A DNA stretch of 64,000 bases from VBDM01 sp963699535 (lineage in GTDB: Bacteria; Pseudomonadota; Gammaproteobacteria; Burkholderiales; SG8-39). Positions 25,931-33,603 of the stretch are shown one piece after another. A program made the translations under genes and the position numbers. Position 1 is the stretch's first letter. Every line of letters starts with the position of its first letter. The stretch spans positions 25,686 to 89,685 of the forward strand of contig CAVOUJ010000018.1 in NCBI GenBank assembly GCA_963699535.1, written 5' to 3'. The notes under the pieces were generated by a model that did no database searches, was not told the DNA's origin, and saw only the letters and a list, made by a program, of their open reading frames with translations.

Positions 25931-27202
25931 CTACTCGACGACGCGCAGCCTGGAACGCGATGCCTTGGCTCGATCGAGAAGGAGCTTGCGCTCGCGCGAG
26001 TTGCGCGTGAGGGAAGCCGCCCGCTCGAACTCTGCACGCGCTTCGTCCATGCGACCGAGCTTAACGAGCAGGTCGCCGCGCACCGCAGGGAGCAGGTGGT
26101 AACCCTTGAGCAACGGCTCGGAGATCAAGGTGTCGGCGAGCGCAAGCCCCTCCGCCGGGCCGAAAGCCATCGAGACCGCGACGGCCCGGTTCAGCTCGAC
26201 GACGGGCGACGGCGCGATCTGGGCGAGCGCGTCGTAGAGCGCCGAAATCCGGACCCAGTCGGTCTCTGCCGCCGTGAGCGCCCGCGCGTGACAGGCGGCG
26301 ATCGAGGCCTGGAGCGTGTAGGGGCCGAGCGTTCCGCTCAGAGCCTGTGCGCGCGCCAGGGCGGCGAGGCCGCGGCGGATGAGCAGGTGATCCCAGCGCG
26401 CCCGGTCCTGATCGGGCAGGAGCACGGGCTCCCCCGACGGGCCGGTTCGCGCCGGTGCTCGCGATGCCTGGATCTCCATCAGCGCGATAAGCCCGTGGAC
26501 CTCCGGCTCCCCGGGAAGGAGCCCGGCAAGGATGCGCCCGAGGCGCATGGCGTCCTCGCACAGCGCAGGCTGCATCCAGTCGTCGCCCGCGGTCGCCGAG
26601 TAGCCTTCGTTGAAGACCAGGTAGAGGACTTCGAGCACCGACGCGAGGCGCGCGGGCAGCTCGCCGGCGCGGGGGACCTCGAAGGGAACGCGCGCCTCGG
26701 CGAGCGTCCTCTTCGCCCGGACGATGCGCTGCGCGATCGTCGTCTCCGGGACGAGAAAGGCCCGCGCGATCTCTTCGGTAGTCAGGCCTCCGAGCACTCG
26801 CAGCGTGAGCGCGGCGCGCGCCTCGGTCGAGAGCACGGGATGGCAGGCCGTGAACATGAGGCGTAGAAGATCGTCGCCGATGTCGTCGTCGACCGCCGCC
26901 TCGAAGTCGGTAATGACCGATTCTTCCAGCTCGCGGCTCAGCTCCTGGTGCTTGCGCTCGAGGAGCTTGTTCCGCCGGAAATGATCCAGGGCCCGGTTCT
27001 TCGCGGTCGCCATGAGCCATGCGCCGGGCTTGTCCGGAACGCCCGCCCTAGGCCAGGTTTCGAGCGCGGCGACCAGCGCGTCGTGCGCCAGTTCCTGCGC
27101 AAGACCGACGTCCCGGACCATCCGCGCGAGACCCGCGATGATCTTCGCCGACTCGATTCTCCAGACCGCGTCGATCGCCCTGTATGTATCTGAAGCCGTC
27201 AC
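25931..27202 (-). CDS. ECF42-like RNA polymerase sigma factor with DUF6596/TPR-like C-terminal extension
   Basis: 423 residues from GTG 27202. Sigma region 2 (VGLAQELAHDALVAALETW, AWLMATAKNRALDHFRR) and region 4 (TTEEIARAFLVPETTIAQRI) occupy the first 190 or so. A long extension follows, with LFNEGYSATAG, LMEIQASRAPART and a helical repeat-like end (LVKLGRMDEARAEFERAASL). Such sigma factors are established genomic partners of DGPF (YciI-like) proteins, three of which lie upstream. No anti-sigma gene is seen; the extension is thought to control activity in this family. It is the last gene of a minus-strand run. Two candidate target promoters lie at 29947-29977 and 30517-30547. Confidence 0.9.
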   Translation of the reverse strand: MTASDTYRAIDAVWRIESAKIIAGLARMVRDVGLAQELAHDALVAALETWPRAGVPDKPGAWLMATAKNRALDHFRRNKLLERKHQELSRELEESVITDFEAAVDDDIGDDLLRLMFTACHPVLSTEARAALTLRVLGGLTTEEIARAFLVPETTIAQRIVRAKRTLAEARVPFEVPRAGELPARLASVLEVLYLVFNEGYSATAGDDWMQPALCEDAMRLGRILAGLLPGEPEVHGLIALMEIQASRAPARTGPSGEPVLLPDQDRARWDHLLIRRGLAALARAQALSGTLGPYTLQASIAACHARALTAAETDWVRISALYDALAQIAPSPVVELNRAVAVSMAFGPAEGLALADTLISEPLLKGYHLLPAVRGDLLVKLGRMDEARAEFERAASLTRNSRERKLLLDRAKASRSRLRVVE

Positions 27203-27228
27203 GGCGGAGTTCCCGATCCGCGCACCGC

Positions 27229-27756
27229 TTACTTCTCGGCTACAGCCTTGAGACTGGCGAGACCGGCCTCGAAATCCTTGCCGATCATGCTGTCCATGCT
27301 GCAGAAGATTCCGATGAGCTTGGAGATGTAGGGGCTCGGGCCGTATAGGGCCCAGGTGACGTTGGTCGTGTCGCCTTTGGGCTGCAGCGTGAAATCGACG
27401 GAGTTTCGAGCCTCGAAGGGTTTCACGAACTCCAGCTTGATCGAAACCTTGGAGGGCGGGACGGATTCGGTGATCTCCATGCGCCCCTGGCCGACGTCCT
27501 TGTTGCCCTCCCACGAGTACGAAGCGCCTTTGCCGCTCGTCGCGTCGCCCCAGGACCGCCTCATCGCCGGGTCCTTCTTCTCCCAGGGCGACCAGGAGTC
27601 CCAGCGCTTGAAGTCGTTCAGCAGCGCGAAGACTTTCTCCGGCGGCGCCTTGATGCCGGCCGAGCGCTCGACGCGGAACGTGTCGGGACGGGTCGCGGCG
27701 TAGACGAGAATGGCGGCGATCAGGACGACGACTGCGATAATGATCTTCTTCAGCAT
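27229..27756 (-). CDS. SRPBCC (polyketide cyclase-like) protein with N-terminal membrane anchor
   Basis: 175 residues. A hydrophobic N-terminus (IIIAVVVLIAAILVYAA) could be an uncleaved anchor or signal. The SRPBCC fold follows: IKAPPEKVFALLNDFKRWDS, then TFNL-like strands and SFVDFTLQP-like sequence near residue 125. WSPWEKKDPAM is typical of the polyketide cyclase/dehydrase subgroup. The ligand is unknown. It lies between DUF1428 and the sigma-factor gene in the same transcription direction. Confidence 0.82.
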   Translation of the reverse strand: MLKKIIIAVVVLIAAILVYAATRPDTFRVERSAGIKAPPEKVFALLNDFKRWDSWSPWEKKDPAMRRSWGDATSGKGASYSWEGNKDVGQGRMEITESVPPSKVSIKLEFVKPFEARNSVDFTLQPKGDTTNVTWALYGPSPYISKLIGIFCSMDSMIGKDFEAGLASLKAVAEK

Positions 27757-27772
27757 GGCCTTCTCCTTGTTC

Positions 27773-28132
27773 CTAGGCTTCCACCATGACCTTGAAGCCG
27801 CCGTAGATCATGCGCTTCGCGTCGAAGGGCATGGACGAAACGTCTCCCATGCCCGCGATGCGCGGGTCCTTCATCACCCTGGCGTTGACGCGGTCGCGGT
27901 CCTTGCGCGACTTGAACACGATGAACGAGAACCACACGACCTCTCCGCTCTTGAGCTTGACGCTCTGCGGGAACGAGGTGCGCTTGCCCGGCTTCACGTC
28001 ATCAGCCATGCATTCCCGGAACTCGAGTGCGCCGTGCTCGCGCCAGATCTTGCCGGCCTTGCGCGCCAGGCGGCGATAGGCCTCGGCTTTCTTCTTGGGA
28101 ACGGGAAGAACGAATCCATCGACGTAGCTCAT
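27773..28132 (-). CDS. DUF1428 family protein
   Basis: 119 residues from ATG 28132, supported by GAGGAG a few bases upstream. YVDGFVLPVPKKKAEAYRR, GALEFRECMADDV and RDRVNARVMKDPRI match DUF1428, a ferredoxin-like alpha/beta family related to YciI/antibiotic-monooxygenase folds. Its function is unknown, and it commonly co-occurs with DGPF and SRPBCC genes. The frame stays open upstream to 28297, but that part overlaps the membrane protein gene out of frame. Confidence 0.87.
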   Translation of the reverse strand: MSYVDGFVLPVPKKKAEAYRRLARKAGKIWREHGALEFRECMADDVKPGKRTSFPQSVKLKSGEVVWFSFIVFKSRKDRDRVNARVMKDPRIAGMGDVSSMPFDAKRMIYGGFKVMVEA

Positions 28133-28172
28133 GTGACTCTCCTCATGCTCTCTTTGGGAATGGCGAAACGGT

Positions 28173-28613
28173 TCATGGTTTGGTTTCTCGCATGCGGTGC
28201 AGAACTCCGCCGAGCCAGGCGCAGGGCAGAGCGGTGAGCACGAGCGCGATCGGATACCAGCTCGGGCCCAGATCCATCGGTATCGTGGCGATCGCACCGG
28301 CCAGGCTGAGCACAGTGCCTATCGCACCCAAGACCAGGGCGTGACGCATCGGATTGCGGGGCGCGAACCATGCGGCAATGTAGCTCCCCAGGACGGCGTA
28401 TACGGTGCGATACGCCAGCGCGAGAAGAAGCAGGCCCGTGTCATGCATCGGCTCGCCCCAGGGCGGATAGACCTCGAGCGCGTGCAGCAGCTGATCGGTG
28501 CCGAGTGAAAGAACGACGACGGCGAAGAACCCCAGAAGCACCGCGCCCGTGCTTCGCCACAGGCGACCCGACGGAATCGAAAGTCCTTCTCCGGCTGCGT
28601 TATCGCCGCTCAT
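28173..28613 (-). CDS. Four-helix membrane protein, unknown function
   Basis: 146 residues with four hydrophobic segments (about 22-42, 58-80, 90-112 and 118-138), including VLLGFFAVVVLSLGTDQLLH and ALVLGAIGTVLSLAGAIATI. A DQLLHALEVYPPWGEPM loop follows helix 1. I recognise the pattern from uncharacterised proteins near SRPBCC/YciI genes but cannot name a family. It overlaps the upstream YciI gene by 14 bp, so the two are co-transcribed. Confidence 0.65.
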   Translation of the reverse strand: MSGDNAAGEGLSIPSGRLWRSTGAVLLGFFAVVVLSLGTDQLLHALEVYPPWGEPMHDTGLLLLALAYRTVYAVLGSYIAAWFAPRNPMRHALVLGAIGTVLSLAGAIATIPMDLGPSWYPIALVLTALPCAWLGGVLHRMRETKP

Positions 28614-28968
28614 GGGCTTCCTTCCGACCTTTGACCGTTTCCCGGATCGGCCGGATCGGCCGCACTTCGACGCTGCCCACCCGCGCGGGCGGGATCTTGG
28701 CGGCGAGAGCGGCCGCTTCGTCGAGGTCCCTGGCCTCGATGAGGTAGAACCCGGCGAGCTGCTCCTTGGTTTCGGCGAAAGGCCCGTCGGTGATGGATAC
28801 CTTGCCGTTCCGGACCCGTACGGTCGCCGCCGTCTTCACCGACTCGAGAGCTTCCGAGGCGCTGCAGTGGCCGCTCTTGCGGATCTCGGTGTCGAAATCC
28901 ACGCAATCTTCGTCGGGCAGCTCGGCCAGACGATTCTCGTCAAGATAAACCAGGCAAAGGTACTTCAT
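28600..28968 (-). CDS. YciI-like DGPF protein, copy 1
   Basis: 122 residues starting KYLCLVYLDENRL. The family motif DGPFAETKEQLAGFYLIEA sits near residue 62, followed by DLDEAAALAAKIPPA. DGPF proteins are small dimeric ferredoxin-like proteins. Their genes neighbour ECF42-type sigma factors and in studied cases belong to that sigma regulon. The catalytic role is unproven. It is the most diverged of the three copies here and has no matching promoter motif directly upstream. Confidence 0.87.
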   Translation of the reverse strand: MKYLCLVYLDENRLAELPDEDCVDFDTEIRKSGHCSASEALESVKTAATVRVRNGKVSITDGPFAETKEQLAGFYLIEARDLDEAAALAAKIPPARVGSVEVRPIRPIRETVKGRKEAHERR

Positions 28969-29007
28969 GTTCGCTCCGGATTCTGAACAACGGTCTTTTC
29001 GCTAGCG

Positions 29008-29442
29008 TTACGTCGGCCTACTTCGTTGCGATGAACCCGAGCGCGCGCCTTCGCTCGAGGTCCCTCTCCTCCCCCTTGCAGCCGCCTTCGCCGAGTTCTG
29101 TTTCACTCTCAGCTTCACGATTCTTTCGATCAGGCCGTAGGGGATGGGCCGATCGAGCGGAAACCTCAAGTTGCCTTTCTCACCCGCATAGGCCGAAACC
29201 GCCCTTTCCAGGGTCGCATCGCCCTTCACCGGCGGATAGAACCCGATGTGCTCCTTGAAGGCGGCGAAGTACACCAGGGCGCCGTTCAGAGTGAAAGTCG
29301 GAATTCCATAGCTGATGGTCTCCTGCGCGCGGGGCGCCGCCTTGCTAATCGTCGACCTTATCCTTTCGAGAATCGCCCGGATCTCGGGCGAAAACGCTGT
29401 GATGTACTCGTCGATGCTCCGTGGCGATTTGCGCGTTGCCAT
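29008..29442 (-). CDS. DUF1801 (YdhG-like) protein
   Basis: 144 residues from ATG 29442. SIDEYITAFSPEIRAILERI opens the domain; APRAQETISYGIPTFTLNG and HIGFYPPVKGDATLE follow, as in DUF1801/YdhG-like proteins, some of which are annotated as iron chaperones. The C-terminus is rich in Lys, Arg and Ser. It starts 17 bp after the YciI gene at 29459-29875 and should share its promoter. Confidence 0.85.
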   Translation of the reverse strand: MATRKSPRSIDEYITAFSPEIRAILERIRSTISKAAPRAQETISYGIPTFTLNGALVYFAAFKEHIGFYPPVKGDATLERAVSAYAGEKGNLRFPLDRPIPYGLIERIVKLRVKQNSAKAAARGRRGTSSEGARSGSSQRSRPT

Positions 29443-29458
29443 GATGGTCTCTTGCCGG

Positions 29459-29875
29459 CTATTTCTTCTTTCCGATCTCCATCTCGCGGAAGCGATCGAC
29501 CGCCTCACTCGGTCCGAAATCCTCCAGCTCGAAGAGCTGCCGGACCTCGATCTCGCACTCCTTCCCATCACCTGAGGGACTGGGAAAACGCCTCGCCCAT
29601 TCCATCGCTTCTTCCCTCGACTTCACCTGGATGAGCGTGTAACCGGCGATCAGTTCCTTGGTCTCGGCAAAGGGGCCGTCGATCACATTGCGCTTTCCCC
29701 CCGAGTACCGGACGCGCCAGCCCTTGGAGCTCGGCTTGAGCCCCGAGGCGTCCAGCAGCACCCCGGCTTTCTGCAATTCCTCGTGGTACTTCTGCATCTC
29801 CGACATGAGCTTCTCGGAGGGCAGGAGGCCGGCTTCCGAGTCCTTCGTGGCCTTGACTATCATCATGAATCGCAT
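29459..29875 (-). CDS. YciI-like DGPF protein, copy 2
   Basis: 138 residues from ATG 29875, chosen because GGAGG lies 7 nt upstream. It opens MRFMMIVKATKDSEAG. The motif VIDGPFAETKELIAGYTLIQ is near residue 66, and CEIEVRQLFELEDFGPSEA marks the end of the domain. It is very similar to copy 3 at 30023-30451, pointing to recent duplication. A candidate ECF-type promoter lies about 72 bp upstream (29947-29977). Confidence 0.9.
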   Translation of the reverse strand: MRFMMIVKATKDSEAGLLPSEKLMSEMQKYHEELQKAGVLLDASGLKPSSKGWRVRYSGGKRNVIDGPFAETKELIAGYTLIQVKSREEAMEWARRFPSPSGDGKECEIEVRQLFELEDFGPSEAVDRFREMEIGKKK

Positions 29876-29946
29876 CGTCAATCCTCCATTGGCTCCGGTT
29901 TGGGCGTCGCCCTCCAGACGGTTTCGGCCGGAGCGAAGGCGCCTAC

Positions 29947-29977
29947 TGTACGACGAACGAGGCCGGTCGAAATCGAC
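29947..29977 (-). promoter_or_regulatory. Candidate ECF sigma promoter upstream of YciI copy 2
   Basis: Read on the minus strand: GTCGATTTCG (29977-29968), 10 nt, then TTCGTCGTACA (29957-29947). The same element with identical spacing occurs at 30517-30547 before YciI copy 3. The GTCGAT block and the CGTC-type downstream block look like the -35 and -10 elements of an ECF sigma factor. From memory they resemble the TGTCGA-type elements described for ECF42. The distance to the start codon (about 72 nt) matches that of the second copy (66 nt). Confidence 0.68.
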
Positions 29978-30022
29978 GCTCCGGCAAGTCTGCCCTGCCG
30001 GCCGAGGGCAGCCGAGGCGACT

Positions 30023-30451
30023 TCAGTTCTTCTTCGCCGCGACCTGCGCGCGCACGCGCTCCTCCTGCTCCCTCAGCTCGGGAGTGAACTCCGCGCCGAA
30101 GTCCTCCGCCTCGAACACCTGGCGGATCTCGATCTCGGAATCCCCCGGCATCGGATTGGGGCAGCGCTTGACCCATTCGATCGCCTCTTCCTTCGACTTC
30201 ACCTGCCAAATCCAGTAGCCGGCGATCAGCTCCTTGGTCTCGGCGAAGGGCCCGTCGATAACGGTGCGCTTGGCTCCCGAGAACCTGATGCGCGCGCCCC
30301 TCGAACTCGGGTGGAGCCCCTCGCCCTCGAGCATTACGCCGGCTTTCGCCAGCTCCTCGTTGTACTTCCCCATCGCGGCGAGGAGCTTCTCATCCGGCAT
30401 CACGCCCGCCTCCGAGTCCTGGGTTGCCTTGACTATGATCATGAATCGCAT
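30023..30451 (-). CDS. YciI-like DGPF protein, copy 3
   Basis: 142 residues starting MRFMIIVKATQDSEAGVMPD. The motif VIDGPFAETKELIAGYWIWQ is near residue 66; EIEIRQVFEAEDFGAEFTPE and a charged C-terminal helix ending in AAKKN follow. It is the close sister of copy 2. It has its own promoter-like element at 30517-30547 and is separated from copy 2 by about 147 bp holding the second element. Confidence 0.9.
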   Translation of the reverse strand: MRFMIIVKATQDSEAGVMPDEKLLAAMGKYNEELAKAGVMLEGEGLHPSSRGARIRFSGAKRTVIDGPFAETKELIAGYWIWQVKSKEEAIEWVKRCPNPMPGDSEIEIRQVFEAEDFGAEFTPELREQEERVRAQVAAKKN

Positions 30452-30516
30452 CGTCTTCTCCTATTAGTCGGGAGCGGGGCCTCCGGATGGTCCTGGCCGG
30501 ACAACCTGGCTCTACT

Positions 30517-30547
30517 TGCACGACGAACGACAGGCAGCGAAATCGAC
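30517..30547 (-). promoter_or_regulatory. Candidate ECF sigma promoter upstream of YciI copy 3
   Basis: Minus-strand reading: GTCGATTTCG (30547-30538), 10 nt, then TTCGTCGTGCA (30527-30517). Outside the 10-nt spacer it differs from the element at 29947-29977 at one position. The spacer sequences themselves differ, which suggests selection on the two boxes rather than mere duplication. The start codon lies 66 nt downstream. Confidence 0.7.
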
Positions 30548-30604
30548 AGGTACAGTAGCTTTTCTTTTTGAAGTACTCGTCAAGTGTCGGCAGCGCTAGC
30601 CGGC

Positions 30605-31177
30605 TCACTCGGGCCTGAGCGCCTCGACCTGGATGCGCAGCGTGACGTCCGGCTTGAAGCCGTACTGCTCCCCATAGTCGATGCCGAAATCGCTTCGCTT
30701 GAAGGTGCCGAAGGCGTCGGCACCGCAAAGCTCGCGCTTGAAGAGAGGATGGGGGATGCACTTGAACAGATTGATCTTCAGAGCGACCGGCCTGGTCACA
30801 CCGTGCAGGGTCAGCTCCCCGGTCAGCGTGGTGGGCGCCCCGTTGACGAAACGACCCAGCTTCCCTCTATAGGTAATCATCGGATACTTGGCAGCGTCCA
30901 GCTGGTCCGGACCCGCCACGTATTCGCTCACCTTGGCGTGGCCGAAGTCGATGCTGGCCGTCTCGATCGCGACCTCCACTGTTCCGGTTCCGGCGACTTT
31001 ATCCATGGTCACCTTGCCCGTGGTCTTGTTGAACTTGCCGCGCCAGATCGACAGGCCCATGTGGTCGGCCTCGAAGCTGGGATAGGTGTGCTCGGGATCG
31101 ATGTTGTACGTGACCGGCGCGGCCGAAGCGGCGCCGCAGAGGGCGAGGCCGAGGGAAATCAGAAGGGCGTTCTTCAT
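30605..31177 (-). CDS. YceI family protein
   Basis: 190 residues with a Sec signal peptide (ISLGLALCGAASA). YNIDPEHTYPSFEADHMG, SIDFGHAKVSEYVAGPDQL, LTLHGVTRPVALKINL and FKRSDFGIDYG are standard YceI blocks. The fold is a lipocalin-like barrel that binds isoprenoid or amide lipids in the periplasm. The ATG at 31177 overlaps the stop of the SRPBCC gene upstream, so the two belong to the ArsR-headed operon. Confidence 0.9.
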   Translation of the reverse strand: MKNALLISLGLALCGAASAAPVTYNIDPEHTYPSFEADHMGLSIWRGKFNKTTGKVTMDKVAGTGTVEVAIETASIDFGHAKVSEYVAGPDQLDAAKYPMITYRGKLGRFVNGAPTTLTGELTLHGVTRPVALKINLFKCIPHPLFKRELCGADAFGTFKRSDFGIDYGEQYGFKPDVTLRIQVEALRPE

Positions 31178-31659
31178 GACGAGGTCTCTGCCAAATACTC
31201 TTCGAGGCGTCCCAGGTGCTGCTTCATCCCTTCGAAGGCCCCGTAGGTCTTGATGACGTAGTCGCGCGCCTTGGCCGACGGGAAGACCGAGTGCATGTCG
31301 AGGCGGGTCTTGCCGCCTTGCTCCACGAAGGTCACCGTCACGTGGAAATTCACGGGCTCAACTTCCTTGTCGCCGCCGTGCTTGTAGACGAGGCGTTCCG
31401 GCTTCACCACCTCGAGGTAGGTGATCTTGTTCCGGTAGTCTCGCCCGTCGGGGCCGTGCATCACAAAGCGCCACACCCCGCCCGGTTTCACCTCCATGCT
31501 GTGGGTCGTGGTGGTGAACCCGTTCGGGCCCCACCATTTCACGACGTGCTCCGGATCGGTCCAGACCCTCCAGACCAGCTCGCGTGGCGCGCTGAAGACG
31601 CGCGTCCCGTGGATCTCGCGGTCGCCGACCAACGCGGCGCTCTCACTTTCTGCGGCCAT
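31174..31659 (-). CDS. SRPBCC (AHSA1-like) protein
   Basis: 161 residues with one AHSA1-type domain: GTRVFSAPRELVWRVWTDPE, VVKWWGPNGFTTTTHSMEV, WRFVMHGPDGRDYRN, and a C-terminal helix ending in LGRLEEYLAE. The WWGPxGF and FVMHGPDG signatures place it with domain 3 of the neighbouring three-domain protein. It overlaps that gene by 17 bp and YceI by 4 bp, so all are co-translated. Confidence 0.87.
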   Translation of the reverse strand: MAAESESAALVGDREIHGTRVFSAPRELVWRVWTDPEHVVKWWGPNGFTTTTHSMEVKPGGVWRFVMHGPDGRDYRNKITYLEVVKPERLVYKHGGDKEVEPVNFHVTVTFVEQGGKTRLDMHSVFPSAKARDYVIKTYGAFEGMKQHLGRLEEYLAETSS

Positions 31660-33034
31660 GTTTCATCTCCTCGGTGATCAGATCGGCGAGACGGTCGAGG
31701 CTTTCGCTCCAGCCCTGGTTCTGGCCGCGGCCGGCCTCGCCCGGAGGCGTCGTCTGCCGCACGGTGAGCTTCGTCTTGCCGCCCTCCTCGGCGAACGTCA
31801 CCGTGGTCACGAGCTCGTGGCCGGGAAGGTTGTCCAGGATCGCGGTGAAGACGATGCGCTCGGGTACTACGATCTCACGGTACACGCCTTGGAACGGGTA
31901 GTCCTGGCCGCCGGGTCCGCGCATTACGAAGCGATACGCGCCTCCCGGCCGGAAGTCCATCTCGCAGCCGGGCAGCGTGAAGCCTTTCGGTCCCCACCAT
32001 CGCCTCACATGTGCGGGATCGCTCCACACCTTGAAGACCAGTTCGCGCGGCGCATCGAAAACGCGCGTGAGGATCATCTCGCCCGCGTGTCTGCCTTCGA
32101 CGAAATCTTTCAGCGAAGTGCCGACGATCTCGGTCCAGCCTGCGACGAAATTCGCCTTTGCGAACGCGGGCAGCTTCGGGAAAGTCTCCAGGCCTGCGTG
32201 CGTCAGCCGCACCCGCGTATTGCTCCCCTGGGCGAACAGCTCGAAGGTCACCAGCGAGTCGCCCGCGTACCCCTCGTACCGCCACGTGTACGCCAGCCGC
32301 TTGTTGGGAATCGCCTCGGTTACCCTGCACCGATGAGAATACTTGGCTCCTTCGTCTCCGCCATAGAACTGGAATTCGAAGCCGACCACCGGCGCGAACT
32401 CGCGGATGTCGAAGGACCATTGCCTGATGTCCTCCTTGTCGGTGAGGGCCTTCCAGACCAGGGCGACCGGCGCATCGAAGGTGCGCTCGACGACGAGGGG
32501 CTCGTCCTGGGTCGCCAGCCGAACGTCCAGACGCGCCCTCCTCAGGTCTTCGGCAAGCCGATCCAGGGATTCGCCCCAGCCTTGCTGGTACGCCTTCTGA
32601 TTTTCCTTCGAAGCCCGCTCGAGGCCGGCGTGCTCCACGGTGACGGTCGTCTTGCCGTCGCGCTCGGTGAACGTCGCCGTGATCACCGACTCCTTCGGAT
32701 GGCCCGGCGGCGGCTCGACGATGTTGCCGTGCTCATCCGAGAAGTAATCGGTGAAGACGAGGCGCTTTGGTTCGACGATTTCGCGGTACACGCCTTTGCC
32801 CCAGATTGCGTTGCCATCGGGTAGATTCACGCGAAAGTGAAGCGTGCCTCCCTCGCGGAGATCGACCTTGCAATAAGGCATGGTCGCGCCCTTCGGCTGG
32901 CCCCACCACTGCATGAGGTGCTCGCGCTCGGTCCACGCCTTGAAGACGAGGCGGCGCGGCGCGTCGAACACGCGCGTGAGAACAAGACCTCGCTGCTCGG
33001 GCTTGGCTGCGGCACTACTTTTTCTTGCGGCCAT
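31643..33034 (-). CDS. Three-domain SRPBCC (AHSA1) fusion protein
   Basis: 463 residues holding three AHSA1/SRPBCC domains in one uninterrupted frame. Domain 1 is about 15-165 (LTRVFDAPRRLVFKAWTE, MQWWGQPKG). Domain 2 is about 175-315 (VERTFDAPVALVWKALTD, YEGYAGDSLVTFEL). Domain 3 is about 318-460 (LTRVFDAPRELVFKVWSD, RRWWGPKGF). Each starts with the same RxFDAP strand and ends in an SLDRL- or SLKDF-type helix. Most members are single-domain proteins of 140-170 residues. An indel could have joined separate genes, but the linkers RRARLDVRLATQDEP and VEGRHAGE read smoothly. The ArsR-SRPBCC arrangement is common; ligands are unknown. Confidence 0.82.
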   Translation of the reverse strand: MAARKSSAAAKPEQRGLVLTRVFDAPRRLVFKAWTEREHLMQWWGQPKGATMPYCKVDLREGGTLHFRVNLPDGNAIWGKGVYREIVEPKRLVFTDYFSDEHGNIVEPPPGHPKESVITATFTERDGKTTVTVEHAGLERASKENQKAYQQGWGESLDRLAEDLRRARLDVRLATQDEPLVVERTFDAPVALVWKALTDKEDIRQWSFDIREFAPVVGFEFQFYGGDEGAKYSHRCRVTEAIPNKRLAYTWRYEGYAGDSLVTFELFAQGSNTRVRLTHAGLETFPKLPAFAKANFVAGWTEIVGTSLKDFVEGRHAGEMILTRVFDAPRELVFKVWSDPAHVRRWWGPKGFTLPGCEMDFRPGGAYRFVMRGPGGQDYPFQGVYREIVVPERIVFTAILDNLPGHELVTTVTFAEEGGKTKLTVRQTTPPGEAGRGQNQGWSESLDRLADLITEEMKHGRRK

Positions 33035-33368
33035 GTTCCTTCTCCTTGCGTTGCAGTTCCTTGAGGTAGGCGCCGAGCTTGTCGAAACTCTCCTCCCAAT
33101 GGCGACGGTAGTACTCGACCCAGTCGGCGACGCCCTTCAGCGGGGTCGCCTGGAGCCGGCAGGGCCGCCACTGCGCCTCTCGGCCGCGCGCGATCAAGCC
33201 CGCGCGCTCGAGCACCTTCAGATGCTTGGAGACGGCGGGAAGGCTCATGTCGAAGGGCTCAGCCAGTTTCAGGACTGAGGTTTCGCCCGAGGCGAGCCGT
33301 GCGAGGATCGCGCGCCTTGTGGGATCGGCGAGAGCGGCAAAGGTCGAGCTGAGGCGATCGGGGGACAT
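33015..33368 (-). CDS. ArsR-family transcriptional regulator
   Basis: 117 residues. The winged helix-turn-helix shows FAALADPTRRAILARLASGE, then LAEPFDMSLPAVSKHLKVLE as recognition region, and GLIARGREAQWRPCRL. The C-terminal part (VADWVEYYRRHWEESFDKLG) is the type found in ArsR regulators paired with SRPBCC genes. No metal-binding Cys box is visible. It overlaps the three-domain SRPBCC gene by 20 bp and is first in the operon. A palindrome 24 bp before its ATG is a good candidate autoregulatory operator. Confidence 0.9.
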   Translation of the reverse strand: MSPDRLSSTFAALADPTRRAILARLASGETSVLKLAEPFDMSLPAVSKHLKVLERAGLIARGREAQWRPCRLQATPLKGVADWVEYYRRHWEESFDKLGAYLKELQRKEKEHGRKKK

Positions 33369-33392
33369 GCAATGAATATCGGTAAACTGTAA

Positions 33393-33408
33393 TTAACCTA
33401 TAGGTTAA
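33393..33408. promoter_or_regulatory. Perfect 16-bp palindrome, candidate ArsR operator
   Basis: TTAACCTATAGGTTAA is an exact inverted repeat with no spacer, in an AT-rich patch within very GC-rich sequence. It lies 24 bp upstream of the ArsR start codon. Dimeric winged-helix repressors bind such sites. The surrounding TAAACTGTAATTAACC also offers promoter-like AT content. The intergenic stretch 33369-33603 holds no gene. Confidence 0.7.
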
Positions 33409-33603
33409 ATACAAACCCGCCCCTTGTCAAATAAGGTAGACCGGCCCGACACCTCGGACAGTTCATGCCGAGCCAGCGCTTAGTCCTTGACCCGGCGCCC
33501 GACCCACAGCGGACGCGGCGGCCGCTAACCCCTTTTGTCGGGCGCGGCCGGATCGATGTACAATCCACCGGTCGAGTAGACCACCACCAACCAGGGGAGG
33601 GAC

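Noticed and set aside
31496..32824. 442-codon plus-strand frame opposite the SRPBCC genes
   Set aside because: It is antisense to overlapping SRPBCC genes with clear repeated motifs; no family signature on the plus strand.
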